Shown here: in pieces, positions 8,475-16,591 of the stretch | Layout of the letters: each line of letters opens with the position of its first letter | How positions within the stretch are numbered: the first letter of the stretch is position 1 | Assembly: GCA_964404255.1 (NCBI GenBank) | Contig: CAYOJJ010000013.1 | Location: 45,224 to 109,223 of the forward strand | DNA length: 64,000 bases | Direction of reading: 5' to 3' | Source of the DNA: JAFDZW01 sp964404255 | GTDB lineage: Bacteria; Bacteroidota; Ignavibacteria; Palsa-1295 | The notes under the pieces: model-generated | Seen by the model: only the letters and a program-made list of their open reading frames with translations | What the model was told of the DNA's origin: nothing | The model's database searches: none | Position numbers and translations under genes: made by a program

Positions 8475-9436
8475 TGCAGTGCGGAAGCTAATATTCGTTC
8501 AGGCCGGACATCGCGCATACATCTGAAGTGTCCTCGCGGACAATAATTGAGCCCGATGGTGGTACACGGGCGGCAGACCAGTTCGGTATTCTCGATTATT
8601 ACTGCTTTCTTGCCACGGGGCATAAATCCGAACTCGCGCACCGTCGGTCCAAAGATGGAGATCGTTTGTGTCCCGGAGGCTACAGCCATGTGCATAAGCC
8701 CCGAATCATTCGTAATAGCAAGCGCTGCCTTAGCAAAGGTTATCGGTAACTCATCGAGCGTTAATTCGCCGCATCTATTACGAAACGAACCTTCCGGGAT
8801 TCCCTGGGCAATGAGTTCGCAAAGATCCCGCTCGGAAGCTGCACCATGAAATTCAATAGTATATCCTTTGTCAATTAACCCCAGCGCTACTTCTCTGTAA
8901 TATTCCGGCAGCCATTGCTTGTTGCGGTGTTTTGCTCCCGGACAAAGGATAGCCACTCTTTCGGTATGATACAATACCGGCAGCTCGAAAGAAGGCGCCG
9001 AACCATCGTCGGCCACTCCGAGCGAGGCGGCAGTTTCAAAATAGCGGCCGATCACATCCGGCTCCTGCCTTAACCTATTAACTTTGAATTTAACGAGCAG
9101 CCATCGCTTGAAGCTGCGCTTATTAATTACGGTTGTAGCTGCGCCAGGTATATTTCGAAGTCGCTTAGAGCGCAAAGAATCATGCAGATCAAGCACATGG
9201 CTATAGCCCGAAGCGCAGAGGGACGTATGTAATTCTTTAAGATTATTGGTCCGGCTATCGAAGGCTAATACCGATGTAACTCCGGGCAGCAGGCGGGCAA
9301 TAGCGGCAAATTCCTTTTTTACCAGCAGATCGATCTGGGTGTCCGGATGTCTTTTCGCAATAGCGCGCAGCAGAGCGCCGGTGAGTATAATATCACCGAG
9401 AGAGCTAAGCCGGATAACCAGAATGCGCGGTTGCAT
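8471..9436 (-). CDS. Glycosyltransferase family 9 (heptosyltransferase-like)
   Basis: 321 residues from ATG at 9436; a longer reading frame to 9511 would overlap the divergent MoxR gene and adds non-homologous residues before MQPRILVIRLSSLGDIILT. GT9 enzymes transfer ADP-heptose in LPS inner-core synthesis. The N-terminal acceptor domain begins with the RLSSLGDIILT motif. The C-terminal nucleotide-sugar domain contains LCPGAKHRNKQWL and the NDSGLMHMAVASG ... IFGPT signature. The heptose 1-phosphate adenylyltransferase at 29326 fits the same pathway. The exact acceptor (WaaC-, WaaF- or WaaQ-like) cannot be assigned. Confidence 0.87.
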   Translation of the reverse strand: MQPRILVIRLSSLGDIILTGALLRAIAKRHPDTQIDLLVKKEFAAIARLLPGVTSVLAFDSRTNNLKELHTSLCASGYSHVLDLHDSLRSKRLRNIPGAATTVINKRSFKRWLLVKFKVNRLRQEPDVIGRYFETAASLGVADDGSAPSFELPVLYHTERVAILCPGAKHRNKQWLPEYYREVALGLIDKGYTIEFHGAASERDLCELIAQGIPEGSFRNRCGELTLDELPITFAKAALAITNDSGLMHMAVASGTQTISIFGPTVREFGFMPRGKKAVIIENTELVCRPCTTIGLNYCPRGHFRCMRDVRPERILASALH

Positions 9437-9496
9437 TATTTCAAATGCCGGGTTGTTTACTACTTTCGCATTACTTTGTGATACAAAATACGAACA

Positions 9497-11014
9497 ATGA
9501 ACAGGCCACAAACGCTCGGTGAACTCAAGGCTTCCGGTTATAAGGTACTTCCGATCAAAGATGAAGTGCGTAAAAATCTTATTGCGAAATTACGGGCAAA
9601 AGAAGATCTGTTTCCCGGTATTTTAGGATATGATGAAACGGTCATTCCGCAGGTCGTCAATGCCCTGCTGGCAAAGCACGATATCATCTTGCTTGGTCTT
9701 CGTGGACAGGCTAAGACGCGGCTTGCTCGCGGGTTGGTGAATCTGCTCGATGAGTGGACACCGATCATTGCCGGTAGCGAAACGATGGATAATCCCTTCC
9801 AGCCGATCTCCTACTACGGGCGTATGCGCATTGCCGAAAAAGGCGATGAGACCCCGGTCGAGTGGATCCATCGCAGCGAACGCTACGGCGAAAAACTCGC
9901 GACGCCGGATGTAACGATCGCCGATCTCATCGGCGATATCGACCCGCTCAAAGCGGCAGCCGAACGCCTGCACTACTCCCATGAAGGCGCCGTGCATTTC
10001 GGCATTGTGCCTCGTACGAACCGCGGCATCTTTACTATCAATGAATTGCCCGACCTTCAACCTCGCATACAGGTTGGTTTATTTAATATTCTCGAAGAAC
10101 GGGATATCCAGATCCGGGGCTTTAAGATCAGAATTCCGCTCGATGTGCTTATGATCTTTACGGCTAACCCGGAAGATTATACCAACCGCGGAAATATTAT
10201 CACACCGCTTAAAGATCGCATTGCTGCTCAGATCATTACCCACTATCCTTACGAACTTGATCACGCGATCGCTATTACCGAGCAGGAAGCCTGGCTCAAG
10301 CGCTCGGAAGAAGAAGGAGTAGTACTCCCTTATTATTTCAAGGAGATCATCGAGCAGATCGCTGTCGAAGCGCGAGCTTCCGATTGGGTAGACCAGAAGT
10401 CGGGAGTATCCGCGCGGTTGAGCACCAGTGCAATGGAAACGCTTATCTCCAATGCCGAACGCCGTGCTATCCTTTGCGGCGATTCCATCATTGCCCCGCG
10501 AATTACCGATCTCGGTGCTGTAATTACCGGCATTACCGGAAAAGTAGAATTAGTATTTGAAGGAGAAGAAGAAGGTATTTCTACAGTTGCGAAAGCACTT
10601 ATCGGCCGGGCGGTAAAAACGATCTTCAAAAAATATTTCCCCGATCCGCTGGCAAAACCCAGGAAAAAATCGGAAGCGCAACCGAGCGAATATGATGAGA
10701 TCCTGGCCTGGTTTGCAAAAGGTAATGCTCTCGCGCTTTCCGATACGATGAGCTTCGATGCGTATGTCGAAGAACTCTCACGAGTGCCAAGGCTAAAAGA
10801 AGTTGCCGCCCGCCATATCCAAATACCGGAAGCCGACCGGTTCTCACTTTCCAGCGCTATGGAGTTTGTGCTGGAAGGATTGCACCAGCATTCGAAGATC
10901 GCAAAGACCGAAGATCCGGGCGATCCGGAGATAACTTATGGCGATATGATCGGTTCGATCTTTAGCGGTGGGTTCGATAGCGACGATACCGAAGAGCTCG
11001 AGGAATTCGAATAA
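9497..11014 (+). CDS. MoxR/magnesium-chelatase-type AAA+ ATPase
   Basis: 505 residues. The AAA+ core is about residues 40-300. The Walker A position reads GLRGQAKT (67-74), with Ala where the second Gly is expected, and the Walker B region reads FTINELPDL, with Asn-Glu in place of Asp-Glu. Downstream are LEERDIQIRG, TANPEDYTNRG (sensor 1) and the lid helices. Such MoxR/ChlI-like ATPases normally remodel a partner carrying a VWA domain, but none is adjacent. The C-terminal 200 residues form a helical extension with an acidic tail. The stop touches the stop of the convergent amidotransferase gene with no gap. Substrate unknown. Confidence 0.82.
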   Translation: MNRPQTLGELKASGYKVLPIKDEVRKNLIAKLRAKEDLFPGILGYDETVIPQVVNALLAKHDIILLGLRGQAKTRLARGLVNLLDEWTPIIAGSETMDNPFQPISYYGRMRIAEKGDETPVEWIHRSERYGEKLATPDVTIADLIGDIDPLKAAAERLHYSHEGAVHFGIVPRTNRGIFTINELPDLQPRIQVGLFNILEERDIQIRGFKIRIPLDVLMIFTANPEDYTNRGNIITPLKDRIAAQIITHYPYELDHAIAITEQEAWLKRSEEEGVVLPYYFKEIIEQIAVEARASDWVDQKSGVSARLSTSAMETLISNAERRAILCGDSIIAPRITDLGAVITGITGKVELVFEGEEEGISTVAKALIGRAVKTIFKKYFPDPLAKPRKKSEAQPSEYDEILAWFAKGNALALSDTMSFDAYVEELSRVPRLKEVAARHIQIPEADRFSLSSAMEFVLEGLHQHSKIAKTEDPGDPEITYGDMIGSIFSGGFDSDDTEELEEFE

Positions 11015-11722
11015 TTATCGCACTACTCTCGAAGCCATCCGGTCGAGTAGTTCGAATAGCGGCCCATGCAGCGATTCTGTCTCTGCGTGCTCTAAAATAG
11101 TCGCGGCCTCCTGAATATGTATTCCGGGTTCAAGCTCCGATTCACCGGCGACTACGAATTGCTCCGCGAGCGTAGGGGTAATTTCCGGATGAAATTGCAG
11201 GGCAATGATATGATCTCCGAGAATAAAGCCCTGATGCAGGCAGGCATTCGAACGTGCGATCATATGAGCGCCCTCCGGTATCGAGAAGGTTTCACCATGC
11301 CAGTGGAAGGCAGTAAAATGATGCGGGAGTGCGGAAGTAATAGGATGGGCCGCGCCTTCGGTCGTCATCATGACCGGATAGAAACCGATCTCCTTATGCA
11401 GCATCGGATAGACATCGGCGCCGAGTACATCGGCCAGTAATTGCCCTCCGAGGCAGATTCCAAGGATCGGCATATTAGCCTCGATCGCTTTTTCAATAAA
11501 ATGTTTTTCTTCCCGCAGCCAGGGGTATTGTTCATGATTATGAACACTCATTGGGCCTCCAAGAATGACCAGCATATCGAAATATTCGTGAGTCGGGAAG
11601 GGATCTTCGGCATATAGCCGTGAGCCGCTGACCCGATGCCCACGCTCATGCGCCCATTCAGCAATAAGACCTGGCGTCTCGTGGATCGCATGTTCGAGAT
11701 AGTGAATTCGGATGGTGTTCAT
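11015..11722 (-). CDS. Class I glutamine amidotransferase-like protein
   Basis: 235 residues, a complete stand-alone class I GATase fold. The nucleophile elbow is GICLGGQ with Cys90, and the catalytic His178 and Glu180 are in LQFHPE, so the Cys-His-Glu triad is intact. The N-terminal strand pattern and FDMLVILGGPMSV resemble GMP-synthase-like amidotransferases. No synthetase partner lies nearby, so it may hydrolyse a gamma-glutamyl compound or serve an unlinked partner. The gene is convergent with the MoxR gene and divergent from the lipoprotein at 11844. Confidence 0.85.
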   Translation of the reverse strand: MNTIRIHYLEHAIHETPGLIAEWAHERGHRVSGSRLYAEDPFPTHEYFDMLVILGGPMSVHNHEQYPWLREEKHFIEKAIEANMPILGICLGGQLLADVLGADVYPMLHKEIGFYPVMMTTEGAAHPITSALPHHFTAFHWHGETFSIPEGAHMIARSNACLHQGFILGDHIIALQFHPEITPTLAEQFVVAGESELEPGIHIQEAATILEHAETESLHGPLFELLDRMASRVVR

Positions 11723-11843
11723 GGCAGTAATAAGTTATTTACTAGCTTATACAACAAAACGAAGGAAAAAGTATTTAGCTATACGATAGGAACCATTGAG
11801 TGCAAAAACGCTTATTTGGGTACAAGATACTATTAAAAATGCT

Positions 11844-12263
11844 ATGAAAAGTATTCCTGTCCTGATATACTCTCTTCTTTTTTTATTGTTATTGGTACCC
11901 GTCGGTTGCTCCAAAGATGAAACGGCATCCGCCGAAGAGCCTGTAAAAAAATTATTTGCCGCATACAATGCTGGCGACTCTGCCGCCATAGTGGCTCAGC
12001 TTACTACTTCCGCTCAACGGGATTTACAGGCTAATAGTGGCCAATTTAGCGATCTGCTACGCGAGATGAAAGGAGTAACGATAAGTTATTCGAACTTTAC
12101 GATCTCCAAAGATCCGGTATTGAAGAATGCTTCTATTTACGATGCACAATTCTCTATGAAGCTTAGTGGGAAAGCAAACCTTAAAAAGGATTCACTTCAT
12201 ATTTACCTCACTAAAGAGAATGATCAGTGGAAGCTCACTGGCATTTGGCCAAAGAGTTATTAA
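11844..12263 (+). CDS. Small lipoprotein, NTF2/DUF4878-like
   Basis: 139 residues from ATG at 11844, chosen because the lipoprotein signal MKSIPVLIYSLLFLLLLVPVGC then starts correctly. The lipobox is VPVGC. The mature part (EPVKKLFAAYNAGDSAAIVAQL ... DQWKLTGIW, in two halves) looks like an NTF2-like/DUF4878 cone fold, a family of small exported proteins with no established catalytic role. Likely anchored in the envelope. Family assignment is from pattern only. Confidence 0.65.
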   Translation: MKSIPVLIYSLLFLLLLVPVGCSKDETASAEEPVKKLFAAYNAGDSAAIVAQLTTSAQRDLQANSGQFSDLLREMKGVTISYSNFTISKDPVLKNASIYDAQFSMKLSGKANLKKDSLHIYLTKENDQWKLTGIWPKSY

Positions 12264-12300
12264 ATGATTTTTAGTTACGGGTATTATTATTAAAAAGTAA

Positions 12301-12846
12301 GTGACTAAACTGATTTTAATATCTGCAATATGGATAATAGCATGTACGCCAATTTACCGTACTAATAGAATGGATGCGTCATCATATCCCTCCAATGAGG
12401 GGCCAACCTTTGGTTATGAAAAAGACTCCGTGAGCAAACAGTTGTTACTTGACAGTTATTACGCGGCAAAGGCCCAAGATTATAATCATTTTGCCCCTAC
12501 CGAATTTTCTTCGGGTAAATGGGAAGGATATTATATAGACCAGCGAAATGAAAGTGCCGAGTTTTATATGTCTGATACCGTGAAAAATGGAATAATATCA
12601 GGAACATTTGGTCTGCGATTTTCTGAGCGAGCTTGGTTTAGTAAAGGGAATGTTACAGGTACTATTAAAGGAGATTCAGTTTTTTTGAAAGTTGTCAGAA
12701 ATATAACTCTTGACACATTCTTTTTAGCAGGCAAATGTTATAAAGAGCAAAAGCTTTTGCCTCAGGATCATTTTTTTCAAGGTAAATTTACAACATCCCC
12801 GCAAGTAATATGCCCCGGCACTTTCTTTTTTAAATTATCTAGATAG
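12301..12846 (+). CDS. Hypothetical lipoprotein
   Basis: 181 residues from a GTG start, with lipobox-like WIIAC at Cys15. The mature part is beta-rich (KWEGYYIDQRNESAEFYM, then GNVTGTIKGDSVFLKV), which recalls a small lipocalin- or streptavidin-like barrel, but I do not recognise a family. The gene is visibly more AT-rich than its neighbours and has no clear Shine-Dalgarno, which may mean recent acquisition. It lies between another small lipoprotein and the DCC protein. Confidence 0.6.
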   Translation: MTKLILISAIWIIACTPIYRTNRMDASSYPSNEGPTFGYEKDSVSKQLLLDSYYAAKAQDYNHFAPTEFSSGKWEGYYIDQRNESAEFYMSDTVKNGIISGTFGLRFSERAWFSKGNVTGTIKGDSVFLKVVRNITLDTFFLAGKCYKEQKLLPQDHFFQGKFTTSPQVICPGTFFFKLSR

Positions 12847-12866
12847 TAATAATATCTTACTAATAG

Positions 12867-13259
12867 ATGCCCGGCATTATTCTCTTCGATGGCATTTGTA
12901 ATTTCTGCAACAGCAGGATCAACTTTGTTATGGATCGGGATCGAAAACAGTATTATAAGTTTGCTGCCAATCAATCTGAGGCCGGCCGCGCAGTACTTGC
13001 ACAGTATGACATTACCGCCGAAGAGATCGATACATTGATCGTTATCGAAGAGGGGAAGGTCTATACCCACTCTACCGGCGCGCTTCGTATTGCACGACAT
13101 CTGGGGGGAGCCTGGCCGCTGTTATTAGTCTTTCTTATCGTACCGCGGTTTATTCGGGATATTGTATATCGCTTTATTGCCCGCAACCGCTATAAGTGGT
13201 TTGGTGTCCGCGAAGCCTGCCGGGTACCGACGCCGGAAGAGCGAGCTCGTTTTTTATGA
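12867..13259 (+). CDS. DCC (DUF393) family thiol-disulfide oxidoreductase-like protein
   Basis: 130 residues. The N-terminal signature FDGICNFCNSRI gives the DxxCxxC motif that names the family (Asp8, Cys11, Cys14). The family has a thioredoxin-like fold, but its reaction is poorly known. The C-terminal half has a hydrophobic stretch (LLLVFLIVPRFIRDIVY) typical of the family. Its stop is followed by a 150-bp gap holding a short palindromic repeat. Confidence 0.85.
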   Translation: MPGIILFDGICNFCNSRINFVMDRDRKQYYKFAANQSEAGRAVLAQYDITAEEIDTLIVIEEGKVYTHSTGALRIARHLGGAWPLLLVFLIVPRFIRDIVYRFIARNRYKWFGVREACRVPTPEERARFL

Positions 13260-13313
13260 TATGTTGCCTTTGGCTCTAATGATTATTATAGAAACATTCG
13301 TTAGGAGGTCAGG

Positions 13314-13398
13314 GGATTCCTCACTACGTTCGGAATGACAGGCTTAGTGCAGATCATGAACTCGGAACCCCAACCCTGAACCCCGACCCCCGACCCCA
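13314..13398. repeat. Short palindromic element and C-rich tract
   Basis: 13314-13340 contains the imperfect palindrome GATTCC...GGAATG around TCACTACGTTC, a type of short intergenic element seen in unrelated genomes. It is followed at 13364-13398 by a C-rich tract of AACCC/GACCCC-like units. No coding frame is evident. Only one copy is present in this window. Confidence 0.4.
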
Positions 13399-13412
13399 TC
13401 GTTATATAACTA

Positions 13413-13814
13413 ATGACCGAGCAGGAAACGGCCCATTTTGAAACTCAATTTGCCCGTGGCGTAGAACTCTTTAACACCAAAGAATTCTTCGACTGCCACG
13501 ATGTGTTTGAAGAATTATGGCAGGAAGAGCGGGGAGAATTGAAGCTGTTCCTACAGGGTCTGATCCAGGCGGCTGTCGGTTCATACCATTTATCGAACGG
13601 GAATACTACCGGCGCGATCAGCCAGTACACTAAATCGCTCGCAAAGCTCGATCAATTCGGCGACGATTATTGTAATCTCGAAATGAAAACATTTCGGGAT
13701 GAGATCAGGCGATGCTTACTCGGAGCAGAAATGATGCTCGCTTCGGGAGCAAGCTATGAAGTAGCGGGTGAATATTTTCCGCTGCTAAGGACGATTGGAA
13801 ATGAAACCATCTAA
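13413..13814 (+). CDS. DUF309 domain-containing protein
   Basis: 133 residues. The DUF309 core is clear: GVELFNTKEFFDCHDVFEEL, then EERGELKLFLQGLIQAAVG and YHLSNGNTTGA. The family is a small all-helical bundle of unknown function found widely in bacteria and plastids. Its 3' end overlaps the start of the next gene by 14 bp, so the two are probably co-transcribed. Confidence 0.85.
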   Translation: MTEQETAHFETQFARGVELFNTKEFFDCHDVFEELWQEERGELKLFLQGLIQAAVGSYHLSNGNTTGAISQYTKSLAKLDQFGDDYCNLEMKTFRDEIRRCLLGAEMMLASGASYEVAGEYFPLLRTIGNETI

Positions 13815-14478
13815 GTTTTTTCTACTGATACTGGTAAGTTTTTTTGTCGTCGTGCAAAGTGTTGCAGCGCAGACAACGAATACCATTCTACCTAACGACC
13901 CCGATCCCGGCTTTAAGGATCCGGAGCCCGTTGTCGATATTTCGAAGTTAGTAGAATATCCGATGGCCGCGCTCAAAGCGAACATCGAAGGAAAGGTTAT
14001 GGTCAGCGGCCTTGTCGGTCTCAATGGCGGAGTCAAAGCAGTCGAAGTGTATGAACCAAGCGGGTATGGTTGTCTCGATACGGCAGCGCTTGAAGCGATG
14101 AAGAAGGCGCTGTTTACCCCAGGTACAAAAGAATATAAAAAAGCGGAGCTTTGGATCACCCAGCCGGTTACCTTTCAGTTGTACGATACCGCTCACCATC
14201 CGATAAGCTATGCTGCGATCCCGAAAGGATATCCTACGCCTATTAAACTACGATCACCGGCAATTACCGATACGATAACTCACCACGTGGATGTGGTGAT
14301 GAATATTAACGACAAAGGCCAGGCAGTGGGGATGTACTTAAAGCCGGATCAAAGCCCGGAAGTATTCGAGGCTATCAAAAAAGAAGTGGTAAAATATACC
14401 TATAAACCCGCTATTGATGGGAAAGGGAAGTCTATGGATGGGCTCCTGGTGGTGGAAGTCGAAGTTCGGAAAAAATAA
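13801..14478 (+). CDS. Exported protein with two TonB_C-like domains
   Basis: 225 residues from ATG at 13801 (a TTG two codons earlier is possible). The N-terminus is a signal peptide or anchor (KFFLLILVSFFVVVQSVAAQ). Residues about 38-125 match the TonB C-terminal domain (YPMAALKANIEGKVMVSGLV ... VYEPSGYGCLDTAALEAMKK). Residues about 150-225 look like a second, degenerate copy (HVDVVMNINDKGQAVGMYL ... ). The long proline-rich periplasmic linker of a true energy transducer is missing, so it may not couple ExbBD to receptors. It overlaps the DUF309 gene. Confidence 0.72.
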   Translation: MKPSKFFLLILVSFFVVVQSVAAQTTNTILPNDPDPGFKDPEPVVDISKLVEYPMAALKANIEGKVMVSGLVGLNGGVKAVEVYEPSGYGCLDTAALEAMKKALFTPGTKEYKKAELWITQPVTFQLYDTAHHPISYAAIPKGYPTPIKLRSPAITDTITHHVDVVMNINDKGQAVGMYLKPDQSPEVFEAIKKEVVKYTYKPAIDGKGKSMDGLLVVEVEVRKK

Positions 14479-14553
14479 AACAGAACTAAGCCCCGGCAAC
14501 CCGGTGTTAGTGACTCAGATTTTTTACATCATTTTATATAAGGATTACGCGAT

Positions 14554-14898
14554 ATGGCAATCATGATCACGACCGAGTGTATCAATTGCGGCGCCTGCGA
14601 GCCGGAATGTCCGAATACGGCTATCTATGAAGGCGGCTCCAATTGGAACCTTGCCGGTCAGAGCTATGGCCCGACCGATGCAACCCCGAGCGGTGCAGTC
14701 GGCTTCTTCTCATCCGATTATTTTTATATTGTTCCGGATAAGTGCACCGAGTGCGTCGGCTTCCATGATGAGCCGCAATGCGCTGCCGTTTGTCCGGTAG
14801 ATTGCTGCGTGCCCGATCCGAACTGGGTCGAACCGAAAGAGCAGCTCGAAGCCAAAGTGGCTTGGCTCGACGAGGTCGATCCGGGTCGTAAGCGCTAA
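14554..14898 (+). CDS. 4Fe-4S dicluster ferredoxin
   Basis: 114 residues. Two cysteine clusters are seen: CINCGACEPECP near the N-terminus and CTECVGFHDEPQCAAVCP around residues 64-81, with the longer CxxC-x8-CxxxC spacing of YfhL/FdxA-type bacterial ferredoxins. It should carry two low-potential [4Fe-4S] clusters and act as a soluble electron carrier. It has its own start after a 75-bp gap and a strong terminator right behind it, so it is probably monocistronic. Confidence 0.92.
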   Translation: MAIMITTECINCGACEPECPNTAIYEGGSNWNLAGQSYGPTDATPSGAVGFFSSDYFYIVPDKCTECVGFHDEPQCAAVCPVDCCVPDPNWVEPKEQLEAKVAWLDEVDPGRKR

Positions 14899-14915
14899 GC
14901 AAGACCGTTCGTTAT

Positions 14916-14952
14916 AAAAAGCATAGCCCCCGAAGGCTATGCTTTTTTATTT
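14916..14952 (+). terminator. Rho-independent terminator
   Basis: Arms at 14916-14928 and 14935-14947 (core GCATAGCC / GGCTATGC) with a 6-base loop, flanked by an A-tract and a T-tract. It ends the ferredoxin transcript and could work on both strands. Confidence 0.88.
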
Positions 14953-14959
14953 TGAGTAG

Positions 14960-14967
14960 TATATTTG
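14960..14967 (+). promoter_or_regulatory. Bacteroidota-type -7 box (TATATTTG)
   Basis: TATATTTG fits the TANNTTTG -7 element and lies only 6 bases before the ATG at 14974, so the transcript may be leaderless or nearly so. A matching -33 TTG is not clear. Confidence 0.35.
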
Positions 14968-14973
14968 TGTCCG

Positions 14974-16116
14974 ATGCATGTTCTATCCCTACAACGTATC
15001 AGTATTAATCGGTTAGTCTTTATTCTGCTGGTTTCGGTTGGTTGTGTTGCCCGGGTAACGGCACAGCAGGCAGAGCACCCCCTTTGGTCGATCGGTCTTT
15101 CCGGTGGAGCTTCTATTGGTGTCAATGAATCGCATAACCAATCGCTTGGCCCTGCAGTCCGGGTATATGCCGTATTACTTCATGGAATCGGCGATTTTAT
15201 TAGCCCTGAATTTACCCTTGGTCTGGTGCAGAACTCAGGGACGAACCCTCCGATCGGCTACTCTAATTATTCTACTTCGATGATCCCGTTCGATGCCCGG
15301 TTGCGCTTTTCCCCTTTTCGCTCGGGAGAGTGGCTGCCGTACCTTTCCGTTGGCGTGGGAATGGTAAGTTGGTCATCGAGTGTCGAGCCATTTAATAAGG
15401 CCCCGGATGGTAAGAACTCAGGGGTTGCACCGTATATCCCGATCAGTGCGGGTATTTATCATAAGCTCAGTACTAACTGGGCTATAGAAGTTTCAGTCAC
15501 TGGTCATACTGCTTTTACCGATGATCTCAACGATGCCCATGACGATCTAAACGATGCCTGGTGGACGGCAAGTCTTGGTGTTATCTATCAATTCGCTAAG
15601 TCTTACGATGATGCTGATGGCGACGGGCTAACCGATGCCCAGGAGCGGCTGCTTGGTACCGATCCTCATAATCCGGATACTGATAACGATGGCTTAAGCG
15701 ACGGAGAAGAAGTCCTAACCTATAAGACCAGCCCGCTCAACGCCGATTCCGATGGCGATAATCTGAAGGATGGAGACGAAATAAAAAAATATCATACGAA
15801 CCCCACCTCGCTTGATTCCGATGGGGATGGGTTAAACGATTGGGCAGAGATATTCCAATACCATACCGATCCGAATTCTTCGGATACCGATGGAGATGGA
15901 CTTAAAGACGGCGATGAAATAAAGATCTATCACACCGATCCCCGTAATTCCGATACCGATGGTGATGGGCTTACCGATGGCGGGGAAGTGCTGACCTACC
16001 ACACCAACCCGACCCTTTCTGACACCGACCGAGGGGGGGTATCAGATGGAGTGGAAGTCCGGCGAGGGACGAACCCTCTCGATCCGAAAGATGACAAGTT
16101 GGAACACGGTAAGTAA
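14974..16116 (+). CDS. Outer-membrane beta-barrel protein with thrombospondin type-3 repeats
   Basis: 380 residues from ATG at 14974; an in-frame TTG at 14965 lies inside the probable promoter box. The signal peptide ends near ARVTAQ (about 32). Residues 35-210 are an eight-strand-like barrel (LRFSPFRSGEWLPYLSVGVG, GIYHKLSTNWAIEVSVT). Residues 212-375 are six to seven Asp-rich thrombospondin-3 repeats (DTDGDGL.DG.E), which bind calcium. Such repeats usually link a barrel to an OmpA murein-binding domain, but none follows here. Probably an envelope protein; exact role unknown. Confidence 0.8.
   Translation: MHVLSLQRISINRLVFILLVSVGCVARVTAQQAEHPLWSIGLSGGASIGVNESHNQSLGPAVRVYAVLLHGIGDFISPEFTLGLVQNSGTNPPIGYSNYSTSMIPFDARLRFSPFRSGEWLPYLSVGVGMVSWSSSVEPFNKAPDGKNSGVAPYIPISAGIYHKLSTNWAIEVSVTGHTAFTDDLNDAHDDLNDAWWTASLGVIYQFAKSYDDADGDGLTDAQERLLGTDPHNPDTDNDGLSDGEEVLTYKTSPLNADSDGDNLKDGDEIKKYHTNPTSLDSDGDGLNDWAEIFQYHTDPNSSDTDGDGLKDGDEIKIYHTDPRNSDTDGDGLTDGGEVLTYHTNPTLSDTDRGGVSDGVEVRRGTNPLDPKDDKLEHGK
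15607..16092 (+). repeat. Tandem repeats encoding thrombospondin type-3 units
   Basis: About six to seven copies of a roughly 72-bp (24-residue) unit coding for D-x-D-G-D-G-L-x-D-G-x-E followed by xxYxTDPxxxD. Each unit provides calcium-binding Asp residues. They form the C-terminal part of the gene at 14974-16116. Confidence 0.8.
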
Positions 16117-16132
16117 TAGCGCCAAAGTTTCA

Positions 16133-16140
16133 TATATTTG
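16133..16140 (+). promoter_or_regulatory. Bacteroidota-type -7 box upstream of mscL
   Basis: TATATTTG (TANNTTTG consensus) lies 38 bases before the mscL start. The -33 element is weak. Confidence 0.3.
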
Positions 16141-16178
16141 CATAGTTTGTGTATAGTATTAAAACGGAGGATACAGCT

Positions 16179-16574
16179 ATGGGTATGATGAAAGAATTCA
16201 AGGAATTTGCCAGTAAAGGCAACGTCATGGATCTGGCCGTTGGTGTGATCATCGGTGCGGCGTTTGGGAAGATCGTTTCCTCGCTCGTCGAAGATGTGAT
16301 CATGCCTCCGATCGGGCTCATGCTCAGTGGTATCGATTTTTCCAACCTTTCGATCACATTGAAAGAAGCGGTGGGAGATAAGCCTGCCGTGCTTATTAAA
16401 TATGGAGCCTTTATCAATACGATCATTAATTTTATAATTGTTGCCTTTTGTATTTTTATGGTGGTTAAAGCGATCAATTCCATGCGTAAAAAACAGGAAG
16501 CCGCCCCGCCGCCCGGACCAACGAAAGAAGAAGTACTACTTACCGAGATCAGAGATATTCTTCGAGCTAAGTAA
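16179..16574 (+). CDS. mscL: Large-conductance mechanosensitive channel MscL
   Basis: 131 residues from ATG at 16179, which has a GGAGG ribosome-binding site at 16166-16170. MscL opens under membrane tension and releases solutes during hypo-osmotic shock. The N-terminal amphipathic helix and first membrane helix (KEFASKGNVMDLAVGVIIGA) are classic, followed by VEDVIMPPIG, a periplasmic loop, the second membrane helix (INTIINFIIVAFCIFMVVKA) and a charged cytoplasmic helix ending LLTEIRDILRAK. Length is standard. It is followed closely by the FAD oxidoreductase gene. Confidence 0.96.
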   Translation: MGMMKEFKEFASKGNVMDLAVGVIIGAAFGKIVSSLVEDVIMPPIGLMLSGIDFSNLSITLKEAVGDKPAVLIKYGAFINTIINFIIVAFCIFMVVKAINSMRKKQEAAPPPGPTKEEVLLTEIRDILRAK

Positions 16575-16591
16575 TTCATTTTTGGCACCTA

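Noticed and set aside
8471..9511. The longer 346-residue form of the glycosyltransferase
   Set aside because: It would overlap the divergent MoxR gene start, and the extra 25 residues have no family match; the ATG at 9436 fits better.
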